From: Acestrorhynchus altus
Taxonomy: Eukaryota; Chordata; Actinopteri; Characiformes; Acestrorhynchidae
Direction: 5' to 3'
Assembly: GCA_034509495.1 (NCBI GenBank)
Contig: CM067507.1
Coordinates: 14,989,351 to 15,053,350 of the forward strand
DNA: 64,000 bases
Made by a program: the position numbers and the translations under genes
The notes under the pieces: generated by a model
The model's input: only the letters and a program-made list of their open reading frames with translations
Told to the model about the DNA's origin: nothing
Databases searched by the model: none
In this document: positions 35,050 to 47,659 of the stretch, one piece after another
Numbering within the stretch: position 1 is the first letter of the stretch
How the letters are laid out: each line of letters starts with the position of its first letter

Positions 35050-36660
35050 ATTAAATAAATAAAAGTGTTCGATGAATTCCATATCTCCTTCACTGGAACT
35101 GTCATCCCCTCCATCAGTGAGCAGCCAGTGAAGAGCTTGAGGAACCTGTTTGAGGCAAGGGGGCATGGACAAAGTTGGAGAGTAGCCTACAGTGCAAAGT
35201 CACCTGGACAAACATCATGCAGGCAGACTTCCATCGTGTCAGTTTCCTCAACCAGGCTGTATAGGATGCTCTACCAAGCCCAGCCAACCTCCATGCAGGG
35301 GCAAGAGTGAGACACCAGCATCCCAGCTATGCTCTGGACAGGGGGTCCTATAACACCTGCTGAGTAGCTGTCCAAAGGCCCTTGCAGAAGGTTGCTACCA
35401 CTGGTATCATGACAGGAAGCTGAAGCGGTGCTTGAATATGTATTAGCTGCATAAAGGGATCTTTTAAGTGTGTTCCCCTGCCCTCTGTCACCAGCCACTC
35501 TCTGAACTTCAATCTGAAGCTGCTTGTGTAACTCCATGACCTTTTACTGGCCATACTATCATAACTCTGTCCAAGAAACAGTTACACACATTAATGTAAT
35601 GGTGTGAGTTTCCCGAAATCTATCAAATTTTGCCAATAAAGAATTAACTAAAGAAAGAGGTGAGAAAAGAATGAGTCAACTTTCAAAAGTTCGAAGAATG
35701 TTTTTGTTGACTCCTACCCCCAAACACCACTCAGTCAAACATCAGGCATCGATTAAATGTTTATACAGTATTTATTTCTATACACTCTAAACATACAAAT
35801 GTGTTCAAATCAATGTCATCACAGATTGTGAAATCTGTTTGGCAGAAAGGAGGTTCTTAGGCTTTGTGTTCTTAGGCATTAAACACAGATATCAACTCCC
35901 CAGCTATAATCTTTCTAGACACAAGCACAAAGACATATTAATTTGATTGTGTTTATTTCATTTGTAATTTTGTCATTGTTGTTTAGATCTTTTCATTAAA
36001 AAATAAAAATGATCAAGAAAACAAATTTCTAATAATATTTTGGGGATTCAAACCCTCCTGTCTTTCTCCAGGCAGTTCTATGACACATTCTTTTGTGTTC
36101 TCTTCCTCACATTCCTCTGTATCATGAGAAAAGTGAACACCAGCCTCCACTGCACTACATTTTCAGGATGTCTAGGATGTCATTGTACAATTCTGCACTT
36201 CTTCCGGCATGTGCTGTTAACTCGGCTCAGCTGTAGTTTTGATGTTCAGGACAGGAGCAGATATACACTGAGAGGAAACGCGCCATCACCCAAGAATCAC
36301 CATCCTTTTCCAACTGACTTTACCAGGTATACCCAGATTAATGTGTCATACTGGTTCCATATAACCTGCACATTCACTGCAGAGTGTAATTCTACTGAAC
36401 CTACAACCCCAGATAGAATTCCAATAGCTTAGAAACTGGTTTTTGTTTTCTTGACTATTTTATAGGCTAAATTGGTAAGTGCCCGATTACACTACAAAAC
36501 AGAGACAATGTTAAAGTGAACAATTAGTATGTAAATAATATGATCCAACAAAAACAGGAGTTTTCTGGTTAGTTATGAGACAATTAATGTTTCAATGTAC
36601 AATGTAATACATACACAGTCCCGCTCATTTTAAGATATTGTGGTAGACCCTTAACACCTG
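35050..36660. other. non-coding part of unit A without recognised content
   Basis: Unit B holds the same sequence around its second LINE insertion. A 35110-35540 block and a 36070-36280 block are less AT-rich and open for 60-90 codons, but changes between units are mostly amino-acid-altering and no splice structure appears. Confidence 0.4.
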
Positions 36661-36699
36661 GTCTAATGGAGAGGATTATACAGTATTTTTATGGCGATA

Positions 36700-36880
36700 G
36701 AAAACTTGGATCATTACTTTTCAAAACATGTAATAAAACTAAAATACTAGCTCATCCCATTGTTCTTGCTGCATGTCGCATCTTGGTTCCGGAGGAACGT
36801 GAACATTACACTGTGACACCTGTGCCAGATGTAATGTCAATAAGCCTTGACTTGACTTGGCTCATCTGCCCAGTTAAGTC
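36700..36880 (+). mobile_element. L2/CR1-type LINE 3' tail (unit A)
   Basis: Ends 'aataagccttgacttgacttgg'. Unit B (55610-55770) keeps a longer (CTTGA)n tail. The inverted relative is at 62535-62760. Confidence 0.5.
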
Positions 36881-37280
36881 AAGTCAGCTAGTTCAAATCC
36901 TGTTTAGGCAGGCCCAGCACTCCCACACTGAAGAGAAAATCATCATCATCGTGCGTGTTATTTTTCCTCACTTAATTCTCAATTAACTTCTCGGTATCAA
37001 TTTAGAAAGTAGACCCAGTTCAATGGGCCCTTAAATTACTTCATAAGAACATGAGATGTTTCCAGTCTTTCCAGCGCCCCCTGGTGGTCGTTATCACAAA
37101 CGCACTGGTTTAGTGTTGAATGTCATCATGTTTACAGTCACAAATGTATGAAAATATTTACTGGCTTCAATTTGTCATTAATGACCATTTTATTCGGTAT
37201 TTGATGGGTTGAATTCATGGCTCCAGTGTGTGTTTTCTGTTGAACGTCTGTTGAACGTGCTGTTGAAGAAACAGCCACTG

Positions 37281-37423
37281 TAGGAAGTTACGTCAGCCAA
37301 TCGTGTTCCAGCTTTTGAGCCCCTTAGTATTGTGGTGCAGCCTTCTCTGTGATTGAGCGGAAATACAAAGGGGTTTGGCAGATCCACTCAAGCCCCTCCC
37401 ACCCTGCTGAGTGTAGGAAGTGC
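37281..37423 (+). promoter_or_regulatory. orphan copy of the mboat7 promoter
   Basis: Contains ttacgtcagccaatc (ATF/CRE-like plus CCAAT at 37297-37301) and cccctcccaccctgc. It matches 56191-56338 but is cut at the duplication junction before the first exon. The second, reversed CCAAT box of unit B (attgg) reads attga here. Confidence 0.5.
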
Positions 37424-38022
37424 TCCTTCATTCAGCATTTGGCTCTGACTTTAATCCCTCTTTCAGTCTGACAGGGTTTCTCTCACTCTACACCAATCTA
37501 TATATTCTCTTCTGTCTCTTCCTCTACCTTCATTAGTAAGTTAGCCCCACCCTCTCCACTTGCCAAATTAAACAGCTCAAGACATGGTGAATTATTAACA
37601 ATTTCATTCGTCTTCATGACTATTAAAGTGGGCATCACCTTTTCACGTCTCTTTCTCTATCAATGCTACAGGTTCTCGGGTGCTCCTTGGTGCACGTTCC
37701 CCTCCAAACATCAGTGTGACCTCCTCTCCCTCCAGCTGCCAAACCCTGTAACCTTGATTTGATGGAGTCTTGGTTCAGGATAAGACCCTCCCCTGGATCC
37801 TGTGTATCTATTGTCCTGTAAAACTGGTCCCTCCACCTTCTGTTCAGTTCCATATTTTTTTTAAGCATATCTCAAATTCCTATTCTCTCTGCTGCTTCTG
37901 TCTCGTGTCCTCTCTGACCAGGCAAACTGGAATTTCCAGCTTTCTAAACCTAGAATGGCACAGATTTGCCTGACTTCCCTTCAATCACTGTGAACAGAGT
38001 AAACAGTCTATTGCTTTATTTC

Positions 38023-40209
38023 CATCCATCCATCCATCCTGGGTCTACCCCGCGGTCTCCCCCCACGTGGGACGTGCCTGGAACACCTCCCGGGAAGCCA
38101 GGGCATCGAAACAGATGCCGAGCCACCTCAACTGGTTCCTCTCGATGTGAAGACATTGGCTCTACTCGACTCTCGGGTAGCGAGAGATCTCACCTATCTC
38201 CTAAGGGGGCCTTGGCCACCCCTATGGAGGAATCATTTGACGCTTGTATCCATAATCTTGTCCTTTCGGTCATTACCCACAGTTCATGACCATAGGTGAG
38301 GGTGGGAACGTAGATTGACCAGTAAACCTTCTTCACATGAAAAAGACCCTGAGATACTTGAACTCCTCCACTTGGGGCAGGACAGCTCCACCGATCTGGA
38401 GAGGGCAAGCCACCCTTTTCAGGTCAAGAACCATGGCCTGCCTCAGATTTGGGGTGTTGATTACGCATCCCAGCATTCTGCCTCCCTGCTGAAGGTCCCT
38501 ACAACCTGAAAAACCATCAAGGACAACATCATCCATAAAAACTGGACCCACTCCGGCCCCTGGCTGCGCCTAGAAATTCTGTCCATAAAGATTATGAACA
38601 GAACAGGTGACAAAGGGCAGCCCTGCCAGAGTCCAACATGCACCGGGAACAGGCCCGATTTACTGCCGGCAATGCGAACCAGGCTCCTGCTCTGACCTGA
38701 CAGCCTTTAACAGAGGACCCCGGACCCCATATTCCTGGAGCACCCCCCACAGAATACCCCGAGGGACACGGTCGAATGGCTTCTCCAAATCCACAAAACA
38801 CATGTGGACTGGTTGGGCAAACTCCCATGAACCCTCGAGCGCCCTCCGGAGAGTAAGAGAGCTGGTCAGTGTTCATGGCTGGGGCGGCTTACGCATTGTT
38901 CCTCCTGAATCGAGGTTCGACTGATGGCCAGTGCGTCTCAGTACCTAGCGTGAACTTTTGAACTGAAGACCAGTCCCCTATGGTTGAGACACTCTCAGGT
39001 CCCACCTTTTTAAACAGGAACCACAACCCCAGTTTGCCACTGCCGGGGCACTGTGTCACTCCGCCACACGATGCTGCAGAGGCGCGTCAGCCAAGACAGC
39101 CCAACAGTATCTAGAGACTTGAGATACTCTGGGCGGATCTCATCCACCCCCGGGGCCCTACCACGAGGAGCTTACAGACCACCTCAGTGACTTGACCGGT
39201 GATGGCGAATCCCTCCTCAGGTCCTCAGCCTCACTTTCTACATTGGAAGAGCGTGATGGTGGGGTTGGAGATCCTCAAAGTATTCCCTTCTGCCCAACGA
39301 TATCCCGATTAGAGTCAGCAGCTCCCACCCACACTGAAAACAGTGTCATGAGTCTCCTTCCCCCTTCTGAGGCGCTGGGCGGTTTGCCAAAATGAAAGCC
39401 GGGGCGAGCCGATGAATCCCTTCTCCAAGGCTCCGAACTCCGCAGCTCCTGGTTTTTGCCTCATGACCGCCCAAAGCGGCGCTTCGCGGCTTAGCCTCTC
39501 GGTACCTGTCGGCTGCATTCGGAGACAAAGGCCAACATGGCCCAATAGGTCATCTTCTTCAGCTTGATGGCATCCCTTACTTCCGGTGTCCACCACAACA
39601 ATGGAGGCTGAGAACCTGATCCACTCAGACTCAATGTCCCCCGCCTCCCCAGGTAGCTGTGAGAAGCTCTCCTGGATGTGGGGTTGAAGAGTTTCCCTGA
39701 AGGGCTCAGCCAGGCGTTCCCAGCAGACCCGAAGATCGTTTCGGCCTGCCAGGTCTCCCGCCTGCCCCTCCGCCCGTGGATCCAACTCCACCACCAGGTA
39801 GTGATTGGTTGACAGCTCTGCCCCTCTGCTTCACTTTCAGTGTCAAGATGGGCCGGAGATCAGATTGGAGACAATAACAAAGTCTATCATTGATCTCCGG
39901 CCTAGGGCATCCTGATGCCATGTGCACTTATGGACGAGCTATGAGCAAGCCCACACCAGCCCGACATCTCTCACCCTGGGCAACTCCAGAGTAGTGGAGG
40001 GTCCAACCCTTCTCGAGGAGTTGGGTTCCAGAGCCCAAGCTGTGCATGGAAGTGAGCCCGGCTATCTCTAGCCGGTACCTCTCATCCTCCCGCACAATCT
40101 CAGGCTCCTTCCCCCCCAGCGGTGATGTTCCACGTCCCAACAGCTAGCCGCTGTGTCCCGGGATCGGGCCGCCGAGGACCCCGCCCTCAACCGCCACCCA
40201 ATCCACAAC
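38023..40209 (-). mobile_element. RTE/Rex3-type LINE, 5'-truncated, unit B only
   Basis: Minus orientation: the (CATC)n run at 38023-38037 is the complemented ATGG tail, and the 5' truncation is at 40209. Flanked by a perfect 11-bp duplication tgctttatttc (38012-38022 and 40210-40220) that is single copy at the empty site in unit A (21509-21519). Coding remnants in several minus frames: LPQVEEFKYLRVFFM, YGHELWVMTERT, CPLSPVLFIIFMDRISRRSQ and FMDDVVLDGF (the F-x-DD catalytic box). An endonuclease-domain remnant SLGSGTQLLEKGWTLHYSGV lies at about 40010-40080. Frameshifts make it inactive. Confidence 0.88.
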
Positions 40210-40524
40210 TGCTTTATTTCATTACTTTAATTAATCCACAGAGCAAACAAAGTGATCTGACTGAAGTAACCAAGGTGTATTTGAAGTGCATTTAAAACTC
40301 AAATCTCAAAACTCAAATCTAGCATGTAAATAAGACTGATTGCATGTGCATACATTAATAGACTTTTATTTAAAAAGACATTACTGTAGAGCAGAAAAGG
40401 CTTTTCACATTTTAGCCATGGGTTTGTCAGGTTGAGGTCCCAGCCACTTTTCTCCTGAAACAAAAAATGTAACAATCATCCAACAAATTCTTTAAATGTG
40501 TCAAATACATAAAAGTAAAAAATG

Positions 40525-41350
40525 TGGACACTCCTAGTTGGTGGGTTTGACTAATCCAGACACTATTGCCTCCAGTTGGATGACCCTACTCTCCACAGAC
40601 ATAACTGGGCTTTTAAGAAAAAAATATATATTAAGAAAAATATATGGGCATATTTCTTTACTTGTGAGATGTGCTTAAAAATGTTTTGTTTAATTTTAAA
40701 ATGTATTTCATACAATTCGTAACTGTCACGTTAAAATTTGTATCTTTTGTTCCATAGAAGAACTCAAGGAAGCAAATGTTAGGAATCCCAAAGGTCCTGC
40801 AAATACAATGGCAACATAGGTTGGAGTTGTGTAAACATACCACCACTGGACTCTGAAGCAGCAGAAACTAGAACATTTGTAGAGTGAATCACATTTCATC
40901 ATCTGGCTGAGTGCAGATTCTGGTTTGGTTTGGTGGATATCAGAAGAGCACCTGACATGGTGCCAACCATAAAGTTTGGAAGCGTGAGAGGATATGGTGG
41001 TATGGGGCTGTTTTTCATGATTTGGGCCCCTTAGATCCAATAATGTGAGGACTGTCTTTTGCACTTTAGAAAAGATGCACTGTTATAGCATTACAATACT
41101 GCTGTGGGCAAAACCAAATCAAAATGTTTCGCTGAGATTGATGTGTCAGAACCCGAACTCAACCTGATCCAACATGGACTGTGAGCCAGGCTTCATCTAA
41201 CAAGCCAACTATAATTGCCTGACATCACTAATGCTTTGTAGCTGAACAGAAGCAAGCTTCCCTTCTGTGTTAATGTTCATAGTTATGAATGAGATGTTCA
41301 ACAGCGTGGATGTGATGCACCAACTGTTAAACCTATGGCCATGCCAGGTG
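40525..41350 (+). mobile_element. Tc1-family relic (unit B copy)
   Basis: Copy of 21825-22725 with small deletions. It retains the 'tttttcatgatttgggcccc' stretch missing from unit A, so some deletions in A are post-duplication. Confidence 0.6.
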
Positions 41351-44300
41351 TAAGCACGATAAATACAACAAATTTAAGTGCACATTTACCTATGCAGTGA
41401 GCCATGAGCTCAAACCTGTCCGAGCCAAAGAACACTTCTACCTTTCCGTCTACATGACACACAGTTAGAGGGAAGCCGAATGCCTGCAAACAATCAAGCA
41501 CAGGTTGAAAACACAGTCTAGCAGTGATCAATTGTTAATTTCTCAATAGATAAGGATGTTAACCATGTGCTTCATTGCATCGTTGGTGTTTTGCTTCAGT
41601 TTGTCCTTGATTAGCTGGGATTTGGCCAGTTTGAGGAGTTCTTCCACCTCACTATTTGACAGACCAATAGTCCTAACCTTAAAAGAAAACACAGAATTGC
41701 ACAGTGTAAGTGTATTTTTAGACGCTACTAAAGGGCAAACATGACGGTACATCAGTATGACAACTAGTCCACAAGGTGAGGATTGGTGAGCAGTATCATA
41801 ACTACACTCAGGGGGGAACTGACAACAAAAAACAGCCTGAAAATTTGCTGTCAAACTTGGGAATGTGGGGTGGGATGTTCTCATGATCAATGAGTCATGA
41901 CCTCATTATCAGCTTACCACCCATCCTTTCTTGGATTGGGTGTTTTAAAATTTTTGACTGGTAGTTGTGTGTGTGTGTGTGTATGCCACCAGTCAAACAT
42001 CAATATGGGTTCTGAAACCTTTGAAAGGAGTGAGTGTACACTTACATTACGTATGTAACATTTGTAAATCAATAGATCAGAATGATATCATGTCAGTGTC
42101 ACTGCAGAGCTAAGAAATGACCACATCCTCAAATCATTTTGAAGTTGGAATCTGTGTTGAAATCCTGAGACACTATGACGGGGACTTAGCGTGTGTGCTG
42201 GTCAGGTGACTGGGTCAGAACATCTCCAAAACAGCGAGCTAGCAGTATAGCGGTTGACGTGAATTTTAATTGTTAAAACCTATTTTTGTTGTGTTTCAGG
42301 CACTTTCTACTTTATTTCAGCATTGGTGAGTATCTGACATTCTGATAACAAGACCAGAGTTGACCAGATATCATTTAGCACTATTCTTAACTGTACTGAC
42401 AACAATGCTGACACATTGGTGTCTTCTCAGGCCCAACAGGGCTGGTGGTATTTTAAACACAACTGTCAGAATAGCGGAGAAGTAAACTATCTATGTGAAG
42501 AACTAGTGAAGGTACATGGCGGGGTTTCTAATAAAATGGACAATCAGGGTATACATATTGTAGTTTCAGTCTGCTCTTTTTATTGTATGTGTTGTGAGAC
42601 GGTCCTCTGCTACACCTGGGATTAGATGTATTGCTGAAAATCAAGAGTCAGTAGTCCATGTATGGGATCAAACCTGTGACCAAATGGCTCACTACCAAGT
42701 TCTTTTGAAAGTTGGCATCAACCAACCCATGCCACAGGGGTGTGTGTGACGTAAAAGTAGTGCTGGACTAATCTGAAGAGTGTAGCTGGACATTATGCAG
42801 GTTTCTTCAGGTACCTCTGAAAAAGATGTTGGCTGAGTAATATCCTGGTCAGTGCTCCAGATTCGGTTCCAAAGCTCTCTGGACACTTTCTCTAACAGAA
42901 CATCTCTGATTTCGTTCTCGATACTGCTGTCCAGAAAGCATACTTTAGAGAGCCTGATTGAGAGAGTGAGAGAGAAAGAGATTTTTCCACGTTAGAGAGA
43001 TGTAACACCAAACAATGTTCTAGACTGTTTAACTTTATCCCAGCAAACATTTATTCATGTAAGAGGATGAGAGTATACCAGGTTCAAATTCCCCCTGGTT
43101 GACTCACTGCTTATATTTCCATTACTCAAAAGAAAGACAGTGACATACCTTTTTCAAACATGACCTCAGAAAGGTTTGCTGGAAATCTCAATGGCACATT
43201 GAAGTATTGGCCTAGACGCTTCAGGTCTAACAGTTCAAGTATGCAGCCTTATTCAGGACCATTGCAGGTGGTAGGATTTACCTGTGGGAAGCACAGCTAT
43301 ATTGGGATTTAAACAAATGCAGCAATAATAGATGAGATTAAATATTCAGACTCATCATTATTATTTAATGAAAGTTAGCAGGGCTCAGAATAACCTTTTT
43401 CACAACTGTTCTAGAAGCACCCTGAAACTTTCTGTCAGCCGTCCCAAACTGAACGTCAAACATCCCATATATTCCACCCATTCCAAATATATCATCCCAT
43501 ATATTATATATGATTTTTAAATTATTTTAAATTATTAATCAGCATTTTATTGTCACAAATATTAGTTAATTACCTACCAACCAGCAAGAATTCTTGCTCT
43601 CACAGACCTGTTAGTTTTTCTTTAAGAAGGCCTCCTTCTCTGCACTCACTGTCATTGACAATGACCCGAAACACAGCCAGGGCAACTAAGGCGTGGCTCC
43701 ATAAGAAGCATTTCAAGGTCCTGGAGTGGCCTTCCAGGCCTGAACAATAGAAAATCTTTGTGGGGAAGCTGAAACTCAATGTTGCCTAGCAACAGCCCTG
43801 AAACCTGAGTTTACAGATTTGAGAGGGGGTGCATCATTGGACTAAGAGAAGCAGGATGGTTGATTGAATTAATTGACCATCTACACCATTCTTACCAAAG
43901 TGGTACCATTCTTACCAATGGGATCTGATGATGGGTTTGTGGTCAATCTTGTCTTTGCTGTGGGACAAAACACTGCCCTGACTGCTGGTTTGATGATCTG
44001 GGGCCATTGCGGTTGACAGTTGGTCACCCCTCATAAGTAACATGAGAGACACTAACAGCTCAGTGATATGTGCAGGACATCCCCCCTTTCAATTGCACAG
44101 TTTTCCTAATAAACTTGTGCTTTTGCTTGAGTACTGAAATCACTTACAATAAATCCCTGCATTACTTTATGTGTGTAATATCCAATGATTGTACTATTGC
44201 TTGTGTGGTCTCCATCCTGTTGAGTGTTACAAGGAAGCTAGCTTGAGGAGCACTCAAAAACAGACAACTCAACAACTCAAACAGCTTGTACCAAAAAAAC

Positions 44301-44474
44301 TGGTGTTCTTTAAAATAATAATTCATTAACCATACTTCAGGTAAAATATTAAATTAATTGTAATAGTGATTTGGTCCTTCACCCAGAGCTATAACACATT
44401 GCTCACTGAATGAGGTTCAACACTTGCAATTCAAACAAAGAGGTTCAAACAATAATGCAACTATCCTTGTAATC

Positions 44475-44870
44475 CATCATGCATTACAAAACATTAGTAT
44501 ATTTAATTACAATACTGCCAAATTATCATATTTTGTAGGGAAAACTATAATCATATAATCCTGTTGCTTTTTCAATTAAAGTATGTAATGTTTCAAGTAA
44601 ACTTACTAAACTTTCTTATCACAATAGAGCAGTCAAACTAATGTTTAGTATTTCACAATGACATATTTTACAAATCTTGCAGATAATAACAGCAAGTATG
44701 ATATCTTTTATAATATTAAGCATATATAAGCAAGCATGTAATCAGTTGTTGGGTTATTACCTCTTTATGTTGTAATTTTGGCGTCTATATAGTAAAATAT
44801 CTGATATATGAGTTGCTTATTGTTTTAGGTGGGTGTGATCTAGAACCTAATGGTCTAATGCAATCAAATC
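44475..44870. other. AT-rich segment replacing gstk1 exon 2 in unit B
   Basis: Sequence from 'catcatgcattacaaaacattag' to 'ttgttttaggtgggtgtgatc' has no match in unit A, where exon 2 and its flanks (about 27765-28005) lie. It has no visible ends, no ORF and no tail. It may be the filler of a deletion or an unclassified insertion. Confidence 0.5.
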
Positions 44871-45089
44871 ATTTCAGCAGTGTACCAACATCTAGTCAAA
44901 GGCCTTATAATTTCAACAGATGCATTATAATGAAACATTTCCTTTAGAAAAAAAAAGAGAAGAAAAGAATGGCTTTCAGGAAAAACATAGGACTGATTTC
45001 ATAGGCTCATACTCACCAGATTAGTATACATTTAAACTTGGGATTTTCAGTGGTGAATTACTAGACCATTACTAGGTTTCGCAACCCTG

Positions 45090-45715
45090 GTCCTAGAGGC
45101 ACCCCTGCCCTGCACTTGATGAGGTGGCGAATGGTCTCCTGAGGGACGTCCTCCCAGGGGAATGGGCGGCCCAGTCCATAGCTTCAATGCCTTCATCTTG
45201 CAGGAATCTCTGACACACTCCAGCCAAATAAGGTCTAGCATTGTCCTGCATTAGGAGGAACACACGGCCAATCGCACCAGAATATGGTCTCACAAAGGGT
45301 CTGAGGATCTCATCTCGGTACCTAATGGCAGTCAGGCTACCTCTGCCGAGCACATGGAGGGCTGTGCAGCCCTCCAAAGAAATGCCACTCCACACCATTA
45401 CTGACCCACTACCAAACTGGTCATGCTGAAGGATGTTGCAGGCAGCAGATCGCTCTCCATGGCATCTCCAGACTCTGTCACGTCTGTCACATGTGCTCAG
45501 TGTGAACCTGCTTTCATCTGTGAAGAACACAGTGTCCTAGTGGCGAATTTGCCAATCCTGGTGTTCTCTTGCAAATGTCAGGTGTTGGGCTGTGACATCA
45601 GGCCCTCATACCATCCTCATGGAGTCGGTTTGTAACCGTTTGTGCAAACACATGCACATTTGTGGCCTGCTGGAGGTCATTTTGCAGGGCTCTGGCAGTG
45701 CACCTCCTGTTCTGA
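45090..45715 (-). mobile_element. truncated Tc1/mariner element (unit B copy of 28438-29964)
   Basis: Minus frame 45530-45093 carries FFTDESRFTL, GSVMVWSGISLEGC and LLMQDNARPYLAGVC, with two of the three catalytic acidic positions. Both terminal repeats are gone. The left edge joins a piece of the 'ccctggtcctagaggcacc' repeat. Confidence 0.75.
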
Positions 45716-47442
45716 GAAGTGTATATATAAGTGTGTGTGTGTGTGTGTATATATATATGTATATATATATATACACACCTGTTTTAATTTAATTCGAACT
45801 TTAAAGATGCTTAATGTTAAGCTCTGTGTTTTTTCATGTGTGTTTTGAGTTTCAGACTCAGTTCTGTGGACACTCACCTCAAATCCCAGCCAGGAATAAG
45901 GAGAAACCACGTCCTTAAAACAGCTCAACCACCTTTCTGGAGCTGGACATCTGCACACAAAGAGCTTCAGAAGTCTGATACAGTAAACAAGCACGTTTAC
46001 AAACACGTTACACGTTACCTTGCCGTGTGTGAGAGAGCAGCCACTTGGCGCTGTCCCTCAGGATGATAGAGTGGTGAAAGTTCAGCTGAACTGAGAACAA
46101 CAGTGCTGAGTGACCTGCTTACTTCCACACAGACACCAGGCCCTAAACATAAGAACAGTCACCGACATGCTCTTTACACTGGTTTTAACATTCAACACTT
46201 TTAGCAGCTCATCTTCATATTTCATAACACATAACACGTCTCTTTAGTGCAGTGAAATGTCGCCATCTAGTGGAGTGGAGATGAGTCCATTGTAAACTCT
46301 TTTATGACCTAAGATTCTAGTGTTAAAGATAGTTAAATAATCAGCATCTTGGGTTAAATAATGACAGCTGTGACAACACCAGCACAGAAGACCAGAAACA
46401 CTAAATAACAGGAGAATGATAGGATGAATAGATTGTACATTACAGGCTGTAGATTCTGTACATTTAGAATTATAAGTTATAAATTATAAAAGTATATTGC
46501 TTTTTTCCCTAAATAGTTCACCAATTTCAAACAATTACCTTCAAGTGCTAGAACAAATGAAATCCATCTGCAATCTAAGTGTCACATGATCTGTGCTATA
46601 TATACACAGCTTTTCTGTAAGGACCCAAAGACTGCAACACCTTTAAGCAAGAGACACCACTAATCAAACAACACCATGAAGACCAAGAGTTCCAAACAAG
46701 TCAAAAGTAATTGAGTGGTTTAAGGAAATGTGTAAATGTATTGGGATATTAGTCAAAGCCCAGGCGTTATTGATTGAGAATCTACATTTCAGGCTTGAAG
46801 ATTGCTGTTACAGCAGTAACCATCTCAAACTTGAAGGAGAATTGGAACAGTTTTGGGATTGGTCATGAACTTTCTGAATTCTATAACCAGGAATCAAAAC
46901 ATTGGTGGGGACATTTCCAATAATCGCTGGATATGTAGGGACACTTCCACTTCATCCATGCAAAACTATGTATAAATGAACAGATGTGAAATCAGTTTGA
47001 AACTTTGATATCTTATCATGTTTTATACAATTAATTCTCACAAACACTTCACTGCACTGCAATGTCATCAATTTTTAGGAATGGTAGGTTCTGCAGTTTC
47101 TAACCATATGTGTTTTGCTGGTGTATGAAGGCCTTCCTGAATTATATAGCTGAGAATAAAAAGGTGTGATTTTGCCCTCACTGCCCGGGGCCCTCAGTCC
47201 TATATGGTTCAATTAGTCAGAAGTGTTTCGATTCTGTCTTTATCATTTTATTTTACCAGATCTAGACATTACCTGCTGATTTGCCCTGTAGACCAACAGG
47301 GATGGACTGGCTAGAATTGATTCTGAAGGAAGTGTTACTCCAGAAGCAGAACCAGTGTTCCAGAGCAGAGTCTACTGAAACCAGGAGACCCGAAGCAAAA
47401 TCCAAACTTTAAAGTATGTTTTTACTGTACACACTCATATTC

Positions 47443-47493
<51 letters not shown>

Positions 47494-47659
47494 ACACACA
47501 CACACACACACTCAGCAGGTTAAATTAAATTAAGGTTCCAGCAGAACATCAATGCAAGTACAGATAGTAGAGATAGATAGTGAAGATAATAATTTAGTAA
47601 GGAAATAAAAGTGTGTGTATTGCACATTATTATTGCACTTTTAACATTGTTAATTGTAC

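Larger units (their letters stand above)
20909..37423. repeat. tandem duplication, unit A (16.5 kb)
   Basis: Direct repeat of 37424-56338. The start tccttcattcagcat is shared with unit B. The end ctgagtgtaggaagtgc is shared with the end of unit B (to 56338). Colinear markers (unit A / unit B): gstk1 last exon 21759-21710 / 40454-40405; gstk1 first exon 30180-30109 / 45950-45878; CR1-like LINE 31895-32870 / 47660-48640; Tc1 element 33702-34767 / 49513-50545; promoter-like block 37281-37423 / 56191-56338. The unit carries gstk1 copy A and ends at the mboat7 promoter. Units are near-identical over stretches of 100-200 bp but interrupted by many indels. Confidence 0.93.
40405..45950 (-). pseudogene. 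gstk1: gstk1 copy B, lacking exon 2
   Basis: Exons corresponding to copy A: 45950-45878 (exon 1), 43281-43149 (3), 42953-42815 (4), 41677-41564 (5), 41483-41390 (6) and 40454-40405 (7, ends PMAKM then TGA). Exon 2 (VLCRYRNVWN...) is absent: the interval is occupied by unrelated AT-rich DNA (about 44475-44870). Exon 1 encodes DVVSPYSWLGFE, with the catalytic Ser region, but only after a one-base shift (tttTAAggacg). Exon 3 is two bases long at its start. Exon 4 has several small deletions and a premature stop. Exon 6 (AFGFPLTVCHVDGKVEVFFG) and exon 7 are intact and better than in copy A. Loss of exon 2 makes a working enzyme very unlikely. Confidence 0.8.

Noticed and set aside
36040..36432. 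Open frame QFYDTFFCVLFLTFLC... present in both units (also 54885-55178)
   Set aside because: Conservation is expected from the duplication; the few changes are mostly amino-acid-altering and no exon boundaries or known family appear.
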